From JBFJVZ01 sp041623895 (GTDB taxonomy: Bacteria; Planctomycetota; Planctomycetia; Pirellulales; Pirellulaceae), in the NCBI GenBank assembly GCA_041623895.1, contig JBFJVZ010000171.1:1-14898 (forward strand): a stretch of DNA of 14,898 nucleotides, in the 5' to 3' direction. Positions 1 to 6,928 of this stretch are shown in pieces. The position numbers were made by a program, and so were the translations under genes. The notes under the pieces were generated by a model that was not told the DNA's origin, did no database searches, and worked only from the letters and a program-made list of their open reading frames with translations. Each line of letters starts with the position of its first letter. Position 1 is the stretch's first letter.

Positions 1-45
1 AGCAACAGCGCCTTTACATTGCGGACATTGAACAGTTTGCGGCAT
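1..45 (-). CDS. Start of a small zinc-ribbon type protein (partial, cut by window edge)
   Basis: Only the first 15 codons are inside the window: MPQTVQCPQCKGAVA. The CPQC pair is the first half of a typical zinc ribbon or zinc knuckle, so a metal-binding N-terminus is likely, but the rest of the protein is not visible and no function can be given. The start is supported by a GGAG box 10 bases upstream of the ATG. It lies 76 bases after the frr stop on the same strand with no terminator-like hairpin between them, so it may be co-transcribed with pyrH-frr. The alternative is a chance open frame, but the cysteine motif right after a good start argues against that. Confidence 0.5.
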   Translation of the reverse strand, partial: MPQTVQCPQCKGAVA

Positions 46-121
46 TGATGCACGACTCCAGAGAGGTGCCATTACGATTCATTCTATCGGACCGGCACCC
101 ATGAAGGGATCGAAAAACGTC

Positions 122-682
122 TCAACCGCCCAGCACTTCAGCTTCACGCACTTTCGCAATTTCTTCCGCTTGCGTCTCGAATTTCTTTGTCAGCTCCTGT
201 ACCTGGTCTTTCAATCGGTCGCGATCGTCCTCGGTCAGCTCTTTGTCTTTCTGCGCTTGATCGGCCGCTTTGTTGGCGTCGCGACGAATATTACGGATCG
301 AGATCTTGGCCTCCTCGGTGAGTTCCTTAATGCGCGATACCATTTTCTTACGCACTTCGGTCGACAGGGATGGAACATTCAAGCGAATGATGCGACCATC
401 GTTTTGCGGATTCAGCCCCAGATCACTGGCCACGATTGCTTTCTCGATTTCTTTGATTGTCCCCGTGTCATAAGGGCGGATCACAATTTGTTGCGGTTCC
501 GGAGTACCGATCGACGCAAGCTGTTTCAATGGCGATGTCGACCCATAGACTTCGACCTTTAGCGAGTCGACCAAGCCGGGTGTGGCACGACCGGTTCTGA
601 TTCCGGAGAGGCTGTTTCCCAGAACTGCAATCGCCTTTTCCATTCGGTCTTCAGCGTCGAGCAGAGTTTCTTCAGCAATCAT
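122..682 (-). CDS. frr: Ribosome recycling factor
   Basis: Encodes a 186-residue ribosome recycling factor, the usual family length. With EF-G it splits the post-termination ribosome into subunits so they can start a new round. The sequence shows the two-domain layout: helical domain I from residues 1-30 and about 105-186 (charged, heptad-like, with RKKMVSRIKELTEEAK), and the beta-rich domain II between. The conserved RTGRA motif is at 29-33, and the segment DGRIIRLNVPSLSTEVRKK is characteristic of the family. The ATG has an AAGGA ribosome binding site 7 bases upstream. It follows pyrH by 100 bases on the same strand, the classical order, so the two are probably one transcript. Nothing looks degraded. 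Identification is secure. Confidence 0.97.
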   Translation of the reverse strand: MIAEETLLDAEDRMEKAIAVLGNSLSGIRTGRATPGLVDSLKVEVYGSTSPLKQLASIGTPEPQQIVIRPYDTGTIKEIEKAIVASDLGLNPQNDGRIIRLNVPSLSTEVRKKMVSRIKELTEEAKISIRNIRRDANKAADQAQKDKELTEDDRDRLKDQVQELTKKFETQAEEIAKVREAEVLGG

Positions 683-782
683 CTTGGCGTCCTTGTTATT
701 CAGGAGGTTGATTGGGAAGCATCGTTATCAAAACGTGCATTCTACCTGTTAAGACAAACGTGTTGTGAGCCCGCTGCCCCGC

Positions 783-1532
783 TTAATTCAATTTCGGGCC
801 AATCCAAGTTCCCACGGTATCGCCGGAGATCGCTCGGACGATGTTTCCGTTTTGTTTGAAATTGAAGACCAGGATGGGCTTGCTATGTTCCTGGCACAAG
901 GCGATCGCAGTGGCGTCCATGACCCGCAGTTTCTTGGCCACGACTTCAGCGTAACTGAGCGAATCGTACAACACCGCATGCGGGTTTTTTTCCGGGTCAT
1001 CGCTGTACACGCCGTCAACTCTGGTGGCTTTCAAGACCACGTCTGCTTCTAATTCCAAAGCCCGCTGCGCCGCGGCCGTGTCGGTCGTCACAAAAGGATT
1101 TCCGATGCCCGCAGCCAGGACGATGATACGGCCCTTTTCCAAATGCCTGATGGCGCGACGGCGAATAAAAGTTTCGGCAATCCGCTCCACGGGCACGGCG
1201 GACATGACGCGAGTCGGCAAGCCAACTGATTCCAAGGCGTCTTGCATCGCCAGCGAATTGATCAGCGTTGCCAGCATGCCCATGTAGTGTGCTGTCGCTT
1301 CGTGCACCAGCGAATTGCTGCCGGAGAACTGCGCACCGCGGAGAATGTTGCCGCCGCCAATGACGATCGCGATCTGGCAACCCGTCTGGTGAGCACGCTT
1401 GATCTGGGATGCGATCTCGCCGGCTTCGTCCGCGCTAATTCCACGGCCGCCGGAATCCGCCAAGCTTTCGCCGCTTAATTTTAAAATGACTCGGCGGTAA
1501 CGAAGATTGGAATCGGATGAATGGTCGGACAT
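783..1532 (-). CDS. pyrH: Uridylate kinase (UMP kinase)
   Basis: Encodes a 249-residue bacterial UMP kinase of the amino-acid kinase fold, which phosphorylates UMP to UDP in pyrimidine nucleotide synthesis. It is cytoplasmic and normally a hexamer regulated by GTP and UTP. Visible motifs: KLSGES at 18-23 (phosphate loop), IGGGNILRG at 58-66, GNPFVTTDTAA at 144-154 (nucleotide binding), KATRVDGVYSDDP at 168-180 and MDATAIALC at 205-213. The N-terminus has about ten extra polar residues (SDHSSDSNLR) before the core. No clear Shine-Dalgarno box precedes the ATG, unlike its neighbours frr and tsf. A strong terminator separates it from tsf upstream, so pyrH-frr probably has its own promoter in the 50 bases between. 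Confidence 0.97.
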   Translation of the reverse strand: MSDHSSDSNLRYRRVILKLSGESLADSGGRGISADEAGEIASQIKRAHQTGCQIAIVIGGGNILRGAQFSGSNSLVHEATAHYMGMLATLINSLAMQDALESVGLPTRVMSAVPVERIAETFIRRRAIRHLEKGRIIVLAAGIGNPFVTTDTAAAQRALELEADVVLKATRVDGVYSDDPEKNPHAVLYDSLSYAEVVAKKLRVMDATAIALCQEHSKPILVFNFKQNGNIVRAISGDTVGTWIGPKLN

Positions 1533-1580
1533 GGGGACGGGATGACTCCGGGCACGTGATTCGTTGGCACGTATGATACG

Positions 1581-1616
1581 AAAAAACCTCGCCGATCCGA
1601 CGGGGTCGGCGAGGTT
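1581..1616 (-). terminator. Intrinsic terminator after tsf
   Basis: A perfect 11-bp stem (1585-1595 with 1606-1616) extends by three further pairs (one T-G) to a GACG tetraloop. Read on the minus strand it is followed by six T residues (complement of 1581-1586). This is a textbook rho-independent terminator for the rpsB-tsf transcript, placed between tsf and pyrH. The plus-strand side has no T tract, so it acts in one direction. Confidence 0.88.
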
Positions 1617-1657
1617 GTGAGGGCTGAATATCCAGATTTGCCGAGCTGGACACCGCG

Positions 1658-2500
1658 CTAGGCGTCGACTTTATCGCCAATCACCCAGTGCCAAAAGTTG
1701 TTCACGGTCATGTTGTTACTCGCGGCATACTTGCCGACCGATTGCTTGTCATCTTTCACGAACGGCTGCTCCAACAGACAGCGTTCAGCGAAAAAGGAAC
1801 GCAAGCGTCCTTCGACCATTTTTTCCACGATGTTTTCCGGTTTGCCTTCGGCCAAAGCGGCTTCTTTCAGGATCTCGCGCTCTTTTTCCACGATTGCTGG
1901 ATCCAAAGAGTCCTTGTCCAGCGCCTCCGGTTTCATCGCTGCCACGTGCATGGAAACGTCCTTGGCAGCTTCATCGGTGCCGCCTTCGATTGCCAACAGC
2001 ACACCGGCGGTCGTGCCTGCATGGTGCATGTATCCTCCGCTGCCGCCTTCCACGCGGACCATCCGGCCAACACGAAAGACTTCGCGAATGCGATTGAACA
2101 AGTCATCCTTTTGCTCAGCCAAAGTCTTACCTTTTGCCGAAGGTGAGGGCTGAGCCAAAAGTTCATCGGCCGTGCTCGCCCCCGGACCGGTCGCCAATTG
2201 CTCGGCAAGGTCGTTGGCCAACTGCACGAATTCCTCATTCGTCGTCACCGGAGCGCTCTCGCACAACAGTTCGACCATCGCGCCTGATTTCTTGTCGGTA
2301 CCGAGGTACAAACCAAAGCGACCAAAGGCCGTTTCGCGGTCACTACGTTTATCGGCGAGCTGCTGCCCGCGTTTTCGCAGCACTTCGATTGCTTGATCTT
2401 CATCACCGTCAGCTTCTTGAAGCGCTTTTTTGCAGTCCATCAATGGCAGTCCGGTTCGCTCACGAAAAGACTTCACCGCTGCAGCCGTGATCTCGGCCAT
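1658..2500 (-). CDS. tsf: Translation elongation factor Ts
   Basis: Encodes a 280-residue EF-Ts, the guanine nucleotide exchange factor that removes GDP from EF-Tu so it can reload with GTP. The N-terminal UBA-like helix domain (about 1-55) carries TGLPLMDCKKALQEA at 16-30. The core and dimerisation regions follow, and the C-terminus matches family conservation. The near-universal TDFV motif that contacts the EF-Tu nucleotide site is absent: the equivalent position reads CESAPVTTNEEF at 80-91. The flanking NEEFVQLA is retained, so this looks like a lineage variant and not decay. The ATG has an AGGAG box 9 bases upstream. It follows rpsB by 134 bases on the same strand, the standard order, and is closed by a strong terminator. 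Confidence 0.96.
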   Translation of the reverse strand: MAEITAAAVKSFRERTGLPLMDCKKALQEADGDEDQAIEVLRKRGQQLADKRSDRETAFGRFGLYLGTDKKSGAMVELLCESAPVTTNEEFVQLANDLAEQLATGPGASTADELLAQPSPSAKGKTLAEQKDDLFNRIREVFRVGRMVRVEGGSGGYMHHAGTTAGVLLAIEGGTDEAAKDVSMHVAAMKPEALDKDSLDPAIVEKEREILKEAALAEGKPENIVEKMVEGRLRSFFAERCLLEQPFVKDDKQSVGKYAASNNMTVNNFWHWVIGDKVDA

Positions 2501-2634
2501 GGGTCTATTCTCCTGGATGTATTACAGAAACTCTTTTAAGGACAACCGCGATGCGAACAAAGTTCGCTCGCACTGTGTTTTGCATGTTGCGCCGGCTCGG
2601 ATTCGCCGAGCAAGATCTGAGACAACGCTTCGGC

Positions 2635-3462
2635 TTAAGCCTCGGATTCCGGAACTGCTTCGGTTGTTGGCGCCGCCGCTGGCGGTTCCTCCGCCGGTTT
2701 CTCAGCTGGTTTCTCAGCAATCTCGGCTGCCGGAGTTTGGGTTTCCGCTGCTGGTGGTTCGCTTTCCTTCTGCATCGCACGCTGACCCTTGCCTTCAATG
2801 ACGGCCTCAGCAAGCTGCTTCATGATCAACTCGATGCTGCGGATGCCGTCATCGTTGCCCGGAATCGGCAAGTCGATCTGACTGGGATCACTATCCGAAT
2901 CGATCAACGCCAGTGTCGTGATTCCCAAACGCTTGGCTTCGCGAACCGCATTGCGCTCTTTTCCGGGATCGACAATGAACAGACATTCCGGCAATCGGTT
3001 CATTGCCCGCAGACCGTTCAAGTTGCGATACATCTTTCGGTATTCGCGATTCAGCGACGACTGCATCTTTTTGCTGTAATTGTCGATTTCTTCACTGCCA
3101 CGAATCTTTTCCAATTCTTCCAAGCGACCGAGTCGGCTGCGGATCGTACGGAAATTGGTCAGCGTACCACCAAGCCACCGCTCGCTGACAAAGGGCATCC
3201 CGCAGCGGACCGAATGAGCTTCGACGGCTTCGCCGGCTTGACGCTTGGTGCCGACGAACAAAATCAAGCTGCCACCGGCAGCGACTTGGCTGAGATATTT
3301 CTTGGCTCGCAGCAGACCGCGAAGCGTCTCGCGGATATCAAGAATGTGGATCTGATTCTTGCGCCCAAAAATGTAGGGCGCCATCTTTGGGTTCCACAAA
3401 CTGGTGCGGTGCCCAAAATGGACCCCCGCTTCGATCATGTCTTGAACAATTTGGTTTGCCAC
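2635..3462 (-). CDS. rpsB: 30S ribosomal protein S2
   Basis: Encodes ribosomal protein S2, a small-subunit protein that helps bind S1 and the mRNA channel. I chose the internal GTG at 3462 (275 residues, starting MANQIVQDMIEAGVHFGH) over the upstream GTG at 3486, because only the former has a strong AAGGA box 7 bases upstream. The extra eight residues would also not be family-like. Diagnostic segments: AGVHFGHRTSLWNPKMAPYI at 12-31, the IHILD segment at 38-42, and FVGTKRQA at 69-76, followed by the coiled-coil insert. The last 44 residues (about 232-275) are a low-complexity tail rich in Ala, Pro and Glu with a repeated EKPA unit, beyond the usual S2 end. It leads the rpsB-tsf operon. Confidence 0.95.
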   Translation of the reverse strand: MANQIVQDMIEAGVHFGHRTSLWNPKMAPYIFGRKNQIHILDIRETLRGLLRAKKYLSQVAAGGSLILFVGTKRQAGEAVEAHSVRCGMPFVSERWLGGTLTNFRTIRSRLGRLEELEKIRGSEEIDNYSKKMQSSLNREYRKMYRNLNGLRAMNRLPECLFIVDPGKERNAVREAKRLGITTLALIDSDSDPSQIDLPIPGNDDGIRSIELIMKQLAEAVIEGKGQRAMQKESEPPAAETQTPAAEIAEKPAEKPAEEPPAAAPTTEAVPESEA

Positions 3463-3469
3463 GTGGGAA

Positions 3470-3474
3470 TCCTT
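3470..3474 (-). promoter_or_regulatory. Ribosome binding site deciding the rpsB start
   Basis: On the minus strand AAGGA lies 7 bases before the GTG at 3462. The alternative GTG at 3486 is preceded by a pyrimidine-rich stretch with no such box. Confidence 0.7.
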
Positions 3475-3625
3475 GCTGCTTACCACAGCGGGCTACGAGA
3501 AACGAACGAATCGCTTCCAGGGCTTCGGGTCATCATCTCGTGTGACCACTCGCCCTTCGTCCCATCAGCCATGGTTGGGTAGGTGTTGCTGGCCGAAAAA
3601 CTATGAACGGCCGTTTAAGCAGGAA

Positions 3626-3654
3626 AATTTAGCGAAATACGGCTGATCCGGCAA
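3626..3654 (-). promoter_or_regulatory. Likely sigma70-type promoter of rpsB-tsf
   Basis: On the minus strand TTGCCG (3649-3654) and TAAATT (3626-3631) are separated by exactly 17 bases; each matches the sigma70 consensus at 4 of 6 positions. It lies between the rhomboid stop and rpsB and implies a leader of about 155 bases, which contains a 5-bp GGCCG/CGGCC hairpin at 3591-3612. The function is inferred from pattern and position only. Confidence 0.4.
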
Positions 3655-3702
3655 GGGAACAACTCATCGCTGTTCGACGCACTTTGGTCCGCTGCTGAAG
3701 CG

Positions 3703-4473
3703 TCAGAAGCGGCGCCCGGCGACCGGATGGCTCGCGTATCGCGTGCGACCCACCGCCATTGCCACCAACAAGCCGGCCACGAATCCACCGATGTGCGCCC
3801 ACCAGGCGACTCCCGCCGCGGCACCGCTGGCCGCCGCCGAAACGCCGTGCAAGGTCTGCATCAGAAACCAGATTCCCAAAAACAGGGGTGCCGGCAACAC
3901 AAAAGTCTGGATGATGATGACCAGCGGCAAGACCGCCAAGACTCGGGCATGCGGATACAGCCAGGCATACGCTCCCATCACGCCCGCGATCGCTCCGCTC
4001 GCTCCAATGGTGGGTACCGGACTTTCTGGACCAGCCAGGAAATGTGCGATCCCCGCTAAGACGCCGGTGCCCAGGTACGTCAGCGCAAAGCCAACATGCC
4101 CCAATCGGTCTTCGACGTTGTCCCCGAAGATATACAAGAACCACATGTTGCCCAGAAAATGCATCCAGCCACCGTGCAGAAACATGCACGTGATCAGCGT
4201 CAGCAAGGGGGCAACCGCAGCCGGAGCCAGTTCATGCTTGCTAACTTGGACCTCAATGCCTCGCGGTGTCATGACCGCTTGCTGATACTCGATCACCGGC
4301 GTTGAATCTGGATCGGACAGCCTCAGCGGCACCATGCCATACTGCTCAACAAACCTATTACCACCGTCCCCCGCCGAAAGCTGAAGAAGAAACACAGTGC
4401 AGCAGAGAACAATCACCGCGTAGTTAACCAGCGGAGTGGTCTGACTGGGGATGTTGTCGCGGATCGGGATCAT
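3703..4473 (-). CDS. Rhomboid-family intramembrane serine protease
   Basis: Encodes a 256-residue polytopic membrane protein of the rhomboid family, which cleaves membrane proteins inside the lipid bilayer. The catalytic pair is visible: Ser159 in GASGAIAG and His227 in the AHIGGF motif of a later helix. The upstream HGGWMHFLGNMWFLYIFG (100-117) gives the family's conserved HxxxN (His105, Asn109) oxyanion-side residues. About six to seven hydrophobic segments are visible: near 14-32, 86-115, 127-146, 157-170, 178-193, 195-212 and 221-241. A hydrophilic insert with no clear family match lies at 51-82. The ATG lacks a good Shine-Dalgarno box. It is on the same strand as rpsB but 240 bases upstream, and is likely transcribed separately. 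The substrate cannot be predicted. Confidence 0.92.
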   Translation of the reverse strand: MIPIRDNIPSQTTPLVNYAVIVLCCTVFLLQLSAGDGGNRFVEQYGMVPLRLSDPDSTPVIEYQQAVMTPRGIEVQVSKHELAPAAVAPLLTLITCMFLHGGWMHFLGNMWFLYIFGDNVEDRLGHVGFALTYLGTGVLAGIAHFLAGPESPVPTIGASGAIAGVMGAYAWLYPHARVLAVLPLVIIIQTFVLPAPLFLGIWFLMQTLHGVSAAASGAAAGVAWWAHIGGFVAGLLVAMAVGRTRYASHPVAGRRF

Positions 4474-4528
4474 AACCGTGGATTATCGTAGCACCGCGAA
4501 GGCAAACAACCCGCTGGGGTCTGGTTAG

Positions 4529-4566
4529 AAAAAAGAAAAGCCAGCGTGGCTTCATGCCAGGCTGGC
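4529..4566 (-). terminator. Strong minus-strand intrinsic terminator with no upstream gene
   Basis: The stem GCCAGC (4540-4545) pairs with GCTGGC (4561-4566), then a G-G mismatch, then TGGC with GCCA around a TTCAT loop. Read on the minus strand the hairpin is followed by TTTTCTTTTTT (complement of 4529-4539), a clear intrinsic terminator. It lies 56 bases before the rhomboid start, and no minus-strand gene precedes it within the 914-base gap. It therefore either ends an unannotated RNA coming from the right or acts as an attenuator in the rhomboid leader. Confidence 0.75.
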
Positions 4567-4666
4567 GGTTTCGCTGCAATAATGACACGTTGGCGTCAAC
4601 AATCCATTGCTGACTGAATAGGGCGTTTCAGGATGAAACCGGCTTTGCTTGCCAGCAGCGAAAACA

Positions 4667-4860
4667 GGGAGTGACGTCCGTGTACGCGATTAAAATCGCC
4701 GGCTCGGTCCGTCAGTGCCAACTCCCGAAATTATTTGTCGCCTCCAATGCGACAGTACCAAGGGTGCTGAGTCATTCAATCAACCCATTGGACGGTGATC
4801 AGTAGTTCCGAGACACTACTGAGTTGTGGGAATGGTTACTGACTGGGGGAGTAGCCCAGT
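4667..4860. ncRNA. Candidate structured RNA (row of stem-loops)
   Basis: Stem-loops follow one another closely. A: 4667-4726, about 18 pairs in segments (GGGAGT with ACTCCC outside, GACG/CGTC, CCG/CGG, and GCGAT-TAAA-ATCGC at the tip). B: 4736-4754, TGTCGC with GCGACA, 7-base loop. C: 4758-4791, CCAAGGGT with ACCC-A-TTGG, one bulged A. D: 4799-4822, TCAGTAGT with ACTACTGA, 8-base loop. E: 4842-4860, ACTGGG with CCCAGT, 7-base loop. A smaller one, GTTTC-AGGAT-GAAAC, is at 4625-4639. No open frame covers the stretch. The minus-strand terminator at 4529-4566 favours a minus-strand RNA of about 330-400 bases. I see no RNase P, tmRNA or SRP signature. Pairings were found by eye, so significance is untested. 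Confidence 0.4.
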
Positions 4861-5387
4861 GGAGTGGTGCCATTTTTGCGAACGAGCAATTTTGCGTTTG
4901 GGGGCGACCCGAAATGAACAACCTTGCTTGATTCGTCCGGCGTTCGCATTGAACACACTCCAGAAAAGAAGAAATGAAGTTAGTTCCATTAACAGATGAT
5001 GAATCGATCGCGGAAAATTTGGCGACCTTCAGTTGCTATGTCAACAACAAACTACGGACTCTTTTGAAATTGATTCTTAACTGCGCGAGAAAGCCCGTAA
5101 ATCATCGAGCGCAAACGGCAAACTTTTTTCACGCGTCCCAATGGCGCGCAGTTTTCACTGCGCTGTCAAATCGCAGCTGAGATCCAAGGCAACCGAGCAG
5201 CAGAAACTTAATTCAATCCCCATTGCAATCAGCAGGTCGATAAGCTAGCCCGTACAAACCCGAAGAATCACGGTGGATTACCCGCGGGTGGCGATAAGTT
5301 GTCTTCAGCAGACCCATTACGGATGAATCGGCGATGCTGAGCGGTTAAACTGCAGGTGTTTACCCAGATCTTCATCGGCACCGCGAT

Positions 5388-6224
5388 ATGCACGCCAGCA
5401 ATTCAAGTCAGCCCCAAGACGACCTTGACGATCCATCACGCTTGTGGACGCGGCAATACGTTCGCGAAATGCAATCGCTGTTGGGGGCAAGTGTCTGCCG
5501 CCGCTTGGGGATTTACGAGCTACCGGATGGATTCGTTTTGTCGGTGATCGTTCCGGTTTATAATGAAAGTGCAACGGTCGAAGGCGTCGTCCAACGTTTA
5601 CGTGCGACGGGACTGCCAATGCAGATCGTCTTGGTCGACGATGGCAGTGATGATGGCACCGCCGAAACGCTGGGGCAGTTTGACGGCAATGACCAGATCG
5701 TGGTCTGCCGCCATCCGGCCAACCGCGGAAAAGGAGCGGCCCTGAGGACAGGAATCGCCGAGGCAAGCGGCAACGTGATCGTGATTCAGGATGCCGACCG
5801 AGAGTACGATCCATCCGATTTTCGCTATCTTCTGCAGCCAATCCTGGCCCAAGAGGCCGATATCGTTTATGGAACGCGTTACGGTCATTATGACCGCCAG
5901 CTGTCACCATGGTGGCATCAAGCCGTTAACGGGATGATCACATTCTTGGCAAGCCTGGCGATCGGAATTCGCTTGAGCGACGTGGAGACATGCTACAAGA
6001 TGGCACCGCGTGAACACTTTCAAGCCATCGCCGCGGACCTGCGCGAATCGCGTTTTGGAATCGAAATCGAGCTCACCGCGCGCTGGGCGCGTCGCAGACT
6101 CCGCTTTACCGAGCGGCCCATTCGTTACCAGCATCGTTGGTACGATGAGGGAAAAAAAATCGGTTGGCGCGATGGCTTCAGCGCACTTTGGTGTATCGTC
6201 AAATACGGTGTATTACGGCGATAA
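5388..6224 (+). CDS. Family 2 glycosyltransferase, dolichyl-phosphate-mannose-synthase-like
   Basis: Encodes a 278-residue GT-A fold glycosyltransferase of family 2, close to the DPM synthase / undecaprenyl-phosphate sugar transferase group. These enzymes move a sugar from a nucleotide donor onto a polyprenyl phosphate or another acceptor at the inner face of the membrane. Motifs: LSVIVPVYNE at 51-60, VLVDDGSDDGT at 81-91 (donor binding), HPANRGKGAALRTG at 109-122, and QDADREYDP at 134-142 (metal-binding DxD-like). CYKMAPREHF at 202-211 and FGIEIELTARWARR at 223-236 match this subgroup. There is no C-terminal membrane domain or GtrA domain. About 48 residues precede the catalytic core. The ATG has no clear ribosome binding site, so a start at 5469 (Met28) is possible. 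No neighbouring gene indicates the acceptor. Confidence 0.9.
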   Translation: MHASNSSQPQDDLDDPSRLWTRQYVREMQSLLGASVCRRLGIYELPDGFVLSVIVPVYNESATVEGVVQRLRATGLPMQIVLVDDGSDDGTAETLGQFDGNDQIVVCRHPANRGKGAALRTGIAEASGNVIVIQDADREYDPSDFRYLLQPILAQEADIVYGTRYGHYDRQLSPWWHQAVNGMITFLASLAIGIRLSDVETCYKMAPREHFQAIAADLRESRFGIEIELTARWARRRLRFTERPIRYQHRWYDEGKKIGWRDGFSALWCIVKYGVLRR

Positions 6225-6316
6225 GGGCTCATTACACTCTCAAGAGGGGCCCATCTTGCGCGCGGCAACGGATTGATGTCGTTAACCCATGTGAACGTTC
6301 GCACAAAGTAATTTTC

Positions 6317-6346
6317 TTGACGAATGGATGCCCGTCGCGTTAGTGT
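6317..6346 (+). promoter_or_regulatory. Possible sigma70-type promoter of the hemerythrin-like/response-regulator pair
   Basis: TTGACG (5 of 6 to consensus) and TAGTGT (4 of 6) are 18 bases apart, about 70 bases upstream of the first gene. The preceding gene ends at 6224 and nothing else lies between. Pattern only. Confidence 0.4.
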
Positions 6347-6417
6347 GAAAGAACTGTGATGTGACTTGATCGTCCTTTTCCCAACCCATCACGGTTACTT
6401 TTCAGGGAGGCTATGTG

Positions 6418-6897
6418 ATGGTTCTGACCGCAACCCAAACCCGTGTACTCGTTCTCAACCCTGCTTTCCTGCAGGAAATCAAAGACTGCAACCCGGATCT
6501 CTGGCACACGCAGCATGAGCTTCGGCAAGTATGTGATTGTGATGACCAACCGGTGCAAGTAACTCGTCAGCTAGTGCGGCTGCTGGATGATTTTCGAGAT
6601 CAACTAGCACTGCAATTTGCCTTGGAGGAGTCGTACGGATTCCTGGAAGTTCCCGGCGATGCATCCGCGGCAAACGGTATCGACGAAGAACTCGTCCATC
6701 GCGTTCATAGCCAACATTGCCCGTTGTACCTGCAATTGAGCGAATTGGCCGAAGCGGCCGAAGAGCTTCAGTATCGTGGCATCGTGACGACTCAGTTGGC
6801 TAATTTGATCGAGTCAGTTAGACGCTTCGATGAAAAGCTCACCGAACACGAGAATCTTGAGGGTGAATTGATCGAAAGATCCTTGAACTTCATCTGA
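6418..6897 (+). CDS. Hemerythrin-like (HHE-type) helical protein, ligand set incomplete
   Basis: Encodes about 159 residues, all helical in character. The pattern matches the hemerythrin-like proteins common in planctomycetes: a first helix pair, FALEESYGF, then SQHCPLYLQLSELAEAAEELQY, then RRFDEKLTEHENLEGELI. In true hemerythrins these helices carry His, Glu and Asp ligands of a di-iron or haem-like centre for oxygen, NO or redox sensing. Here (numbered from the GTG at 6415) His101, His145, Glu149 and Glu71/72 are present. The His expected just before FALEE is Gln67, so metal binding is uncertain. I start at ATG 6418 because AGGGAGG lies 7 bases before it; GTG at 6415 is less well placed. 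A receiver-domain gene follows after 31 bases, so both probably form an operon in signalling. The function is inferred from similarity. Confidence 0.65.
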   Translation: MVLTATQTRVLVLNPAFLQEIKDCNPDLWHTQHELRQVCDCDDQPVQVTRQLVRLLDDFRDQLALQFALEESYGFLEVPGDASAANGIDEELVHRVHSQHCPLYLQLSELAEAAEELQYRGIVTTQLANLIESVRRFDEKLTEHENLEGELIERSLNFI

Positions 6898-6928
6898 TGC
6901 AGCAACAGCGTAAGGCGGAACTCAAATC

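Larger units (their letters stand above)
4474..5387. other. 914-base stretch without a convincing gene
   Basis: Between the rhomboid gene and the glycosyltransferase, which are divergent. It holds the minus-strand terminator at 4529-4566 and the row of stem-loops to 4860. Further right is a 68-codon open frame (4974-5180) with only a weak AAGAAG box and no recognisable protein features. There is also a 6-bp hairpin GCGCAG/CTGCGC at 5146-5163 and a 10-bp palindrome ACCCGCGGGT at 5280-5289. The stretch from 4870 to 5120 is more AT-rich than the flanking genes. Promoters for both flanking genes must lie here, but none stands out. Confidence 0.6.

Noticed and set aside
101..562. 153-codon plus-strand frame opposite frr
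   Set aside because: Antisense shadow of a secure gene; rich in residues produced by reading codon complements, no family resemblance.
2505..2813. Arg/Gln-rich minus-strand frame overlapping the rpsB 3' end
   Set aside because: Out-of-frame reading of the repetitive Ala/Pro/Glu tail of rpsB; low complexity caused by the tail's codon bias.
3591..3612. GGCCG/CGGCC hairpin as a terminator of the rhomboid gene
   Set aside because: Only 5 pairs with a 12-base loop and no T run after it; it more likely lies within the rpsB leader.
4530..4920. RNase P RNA, tmRNA or SRP RNA on the minus strand
   Set aside because: Size would fit the first two, but none of the conserved core sequences (such as GAGGAAAGTCC, the TTCGA arm or GGAAGCAGCC) is present.
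4974..5180. 68-codon plus-strand open frame in the long gap
   Set aside because: Only a weak AAGAAG box, no recognisable motif, membrane segment or protein-like pattern; length is expected by chance.
5280..5289. ACCCGCGGGT palindrome as an operator
   Set aside because: A single 10-bp GC palindrome without a second copy or promoter nearby is expected by chance.
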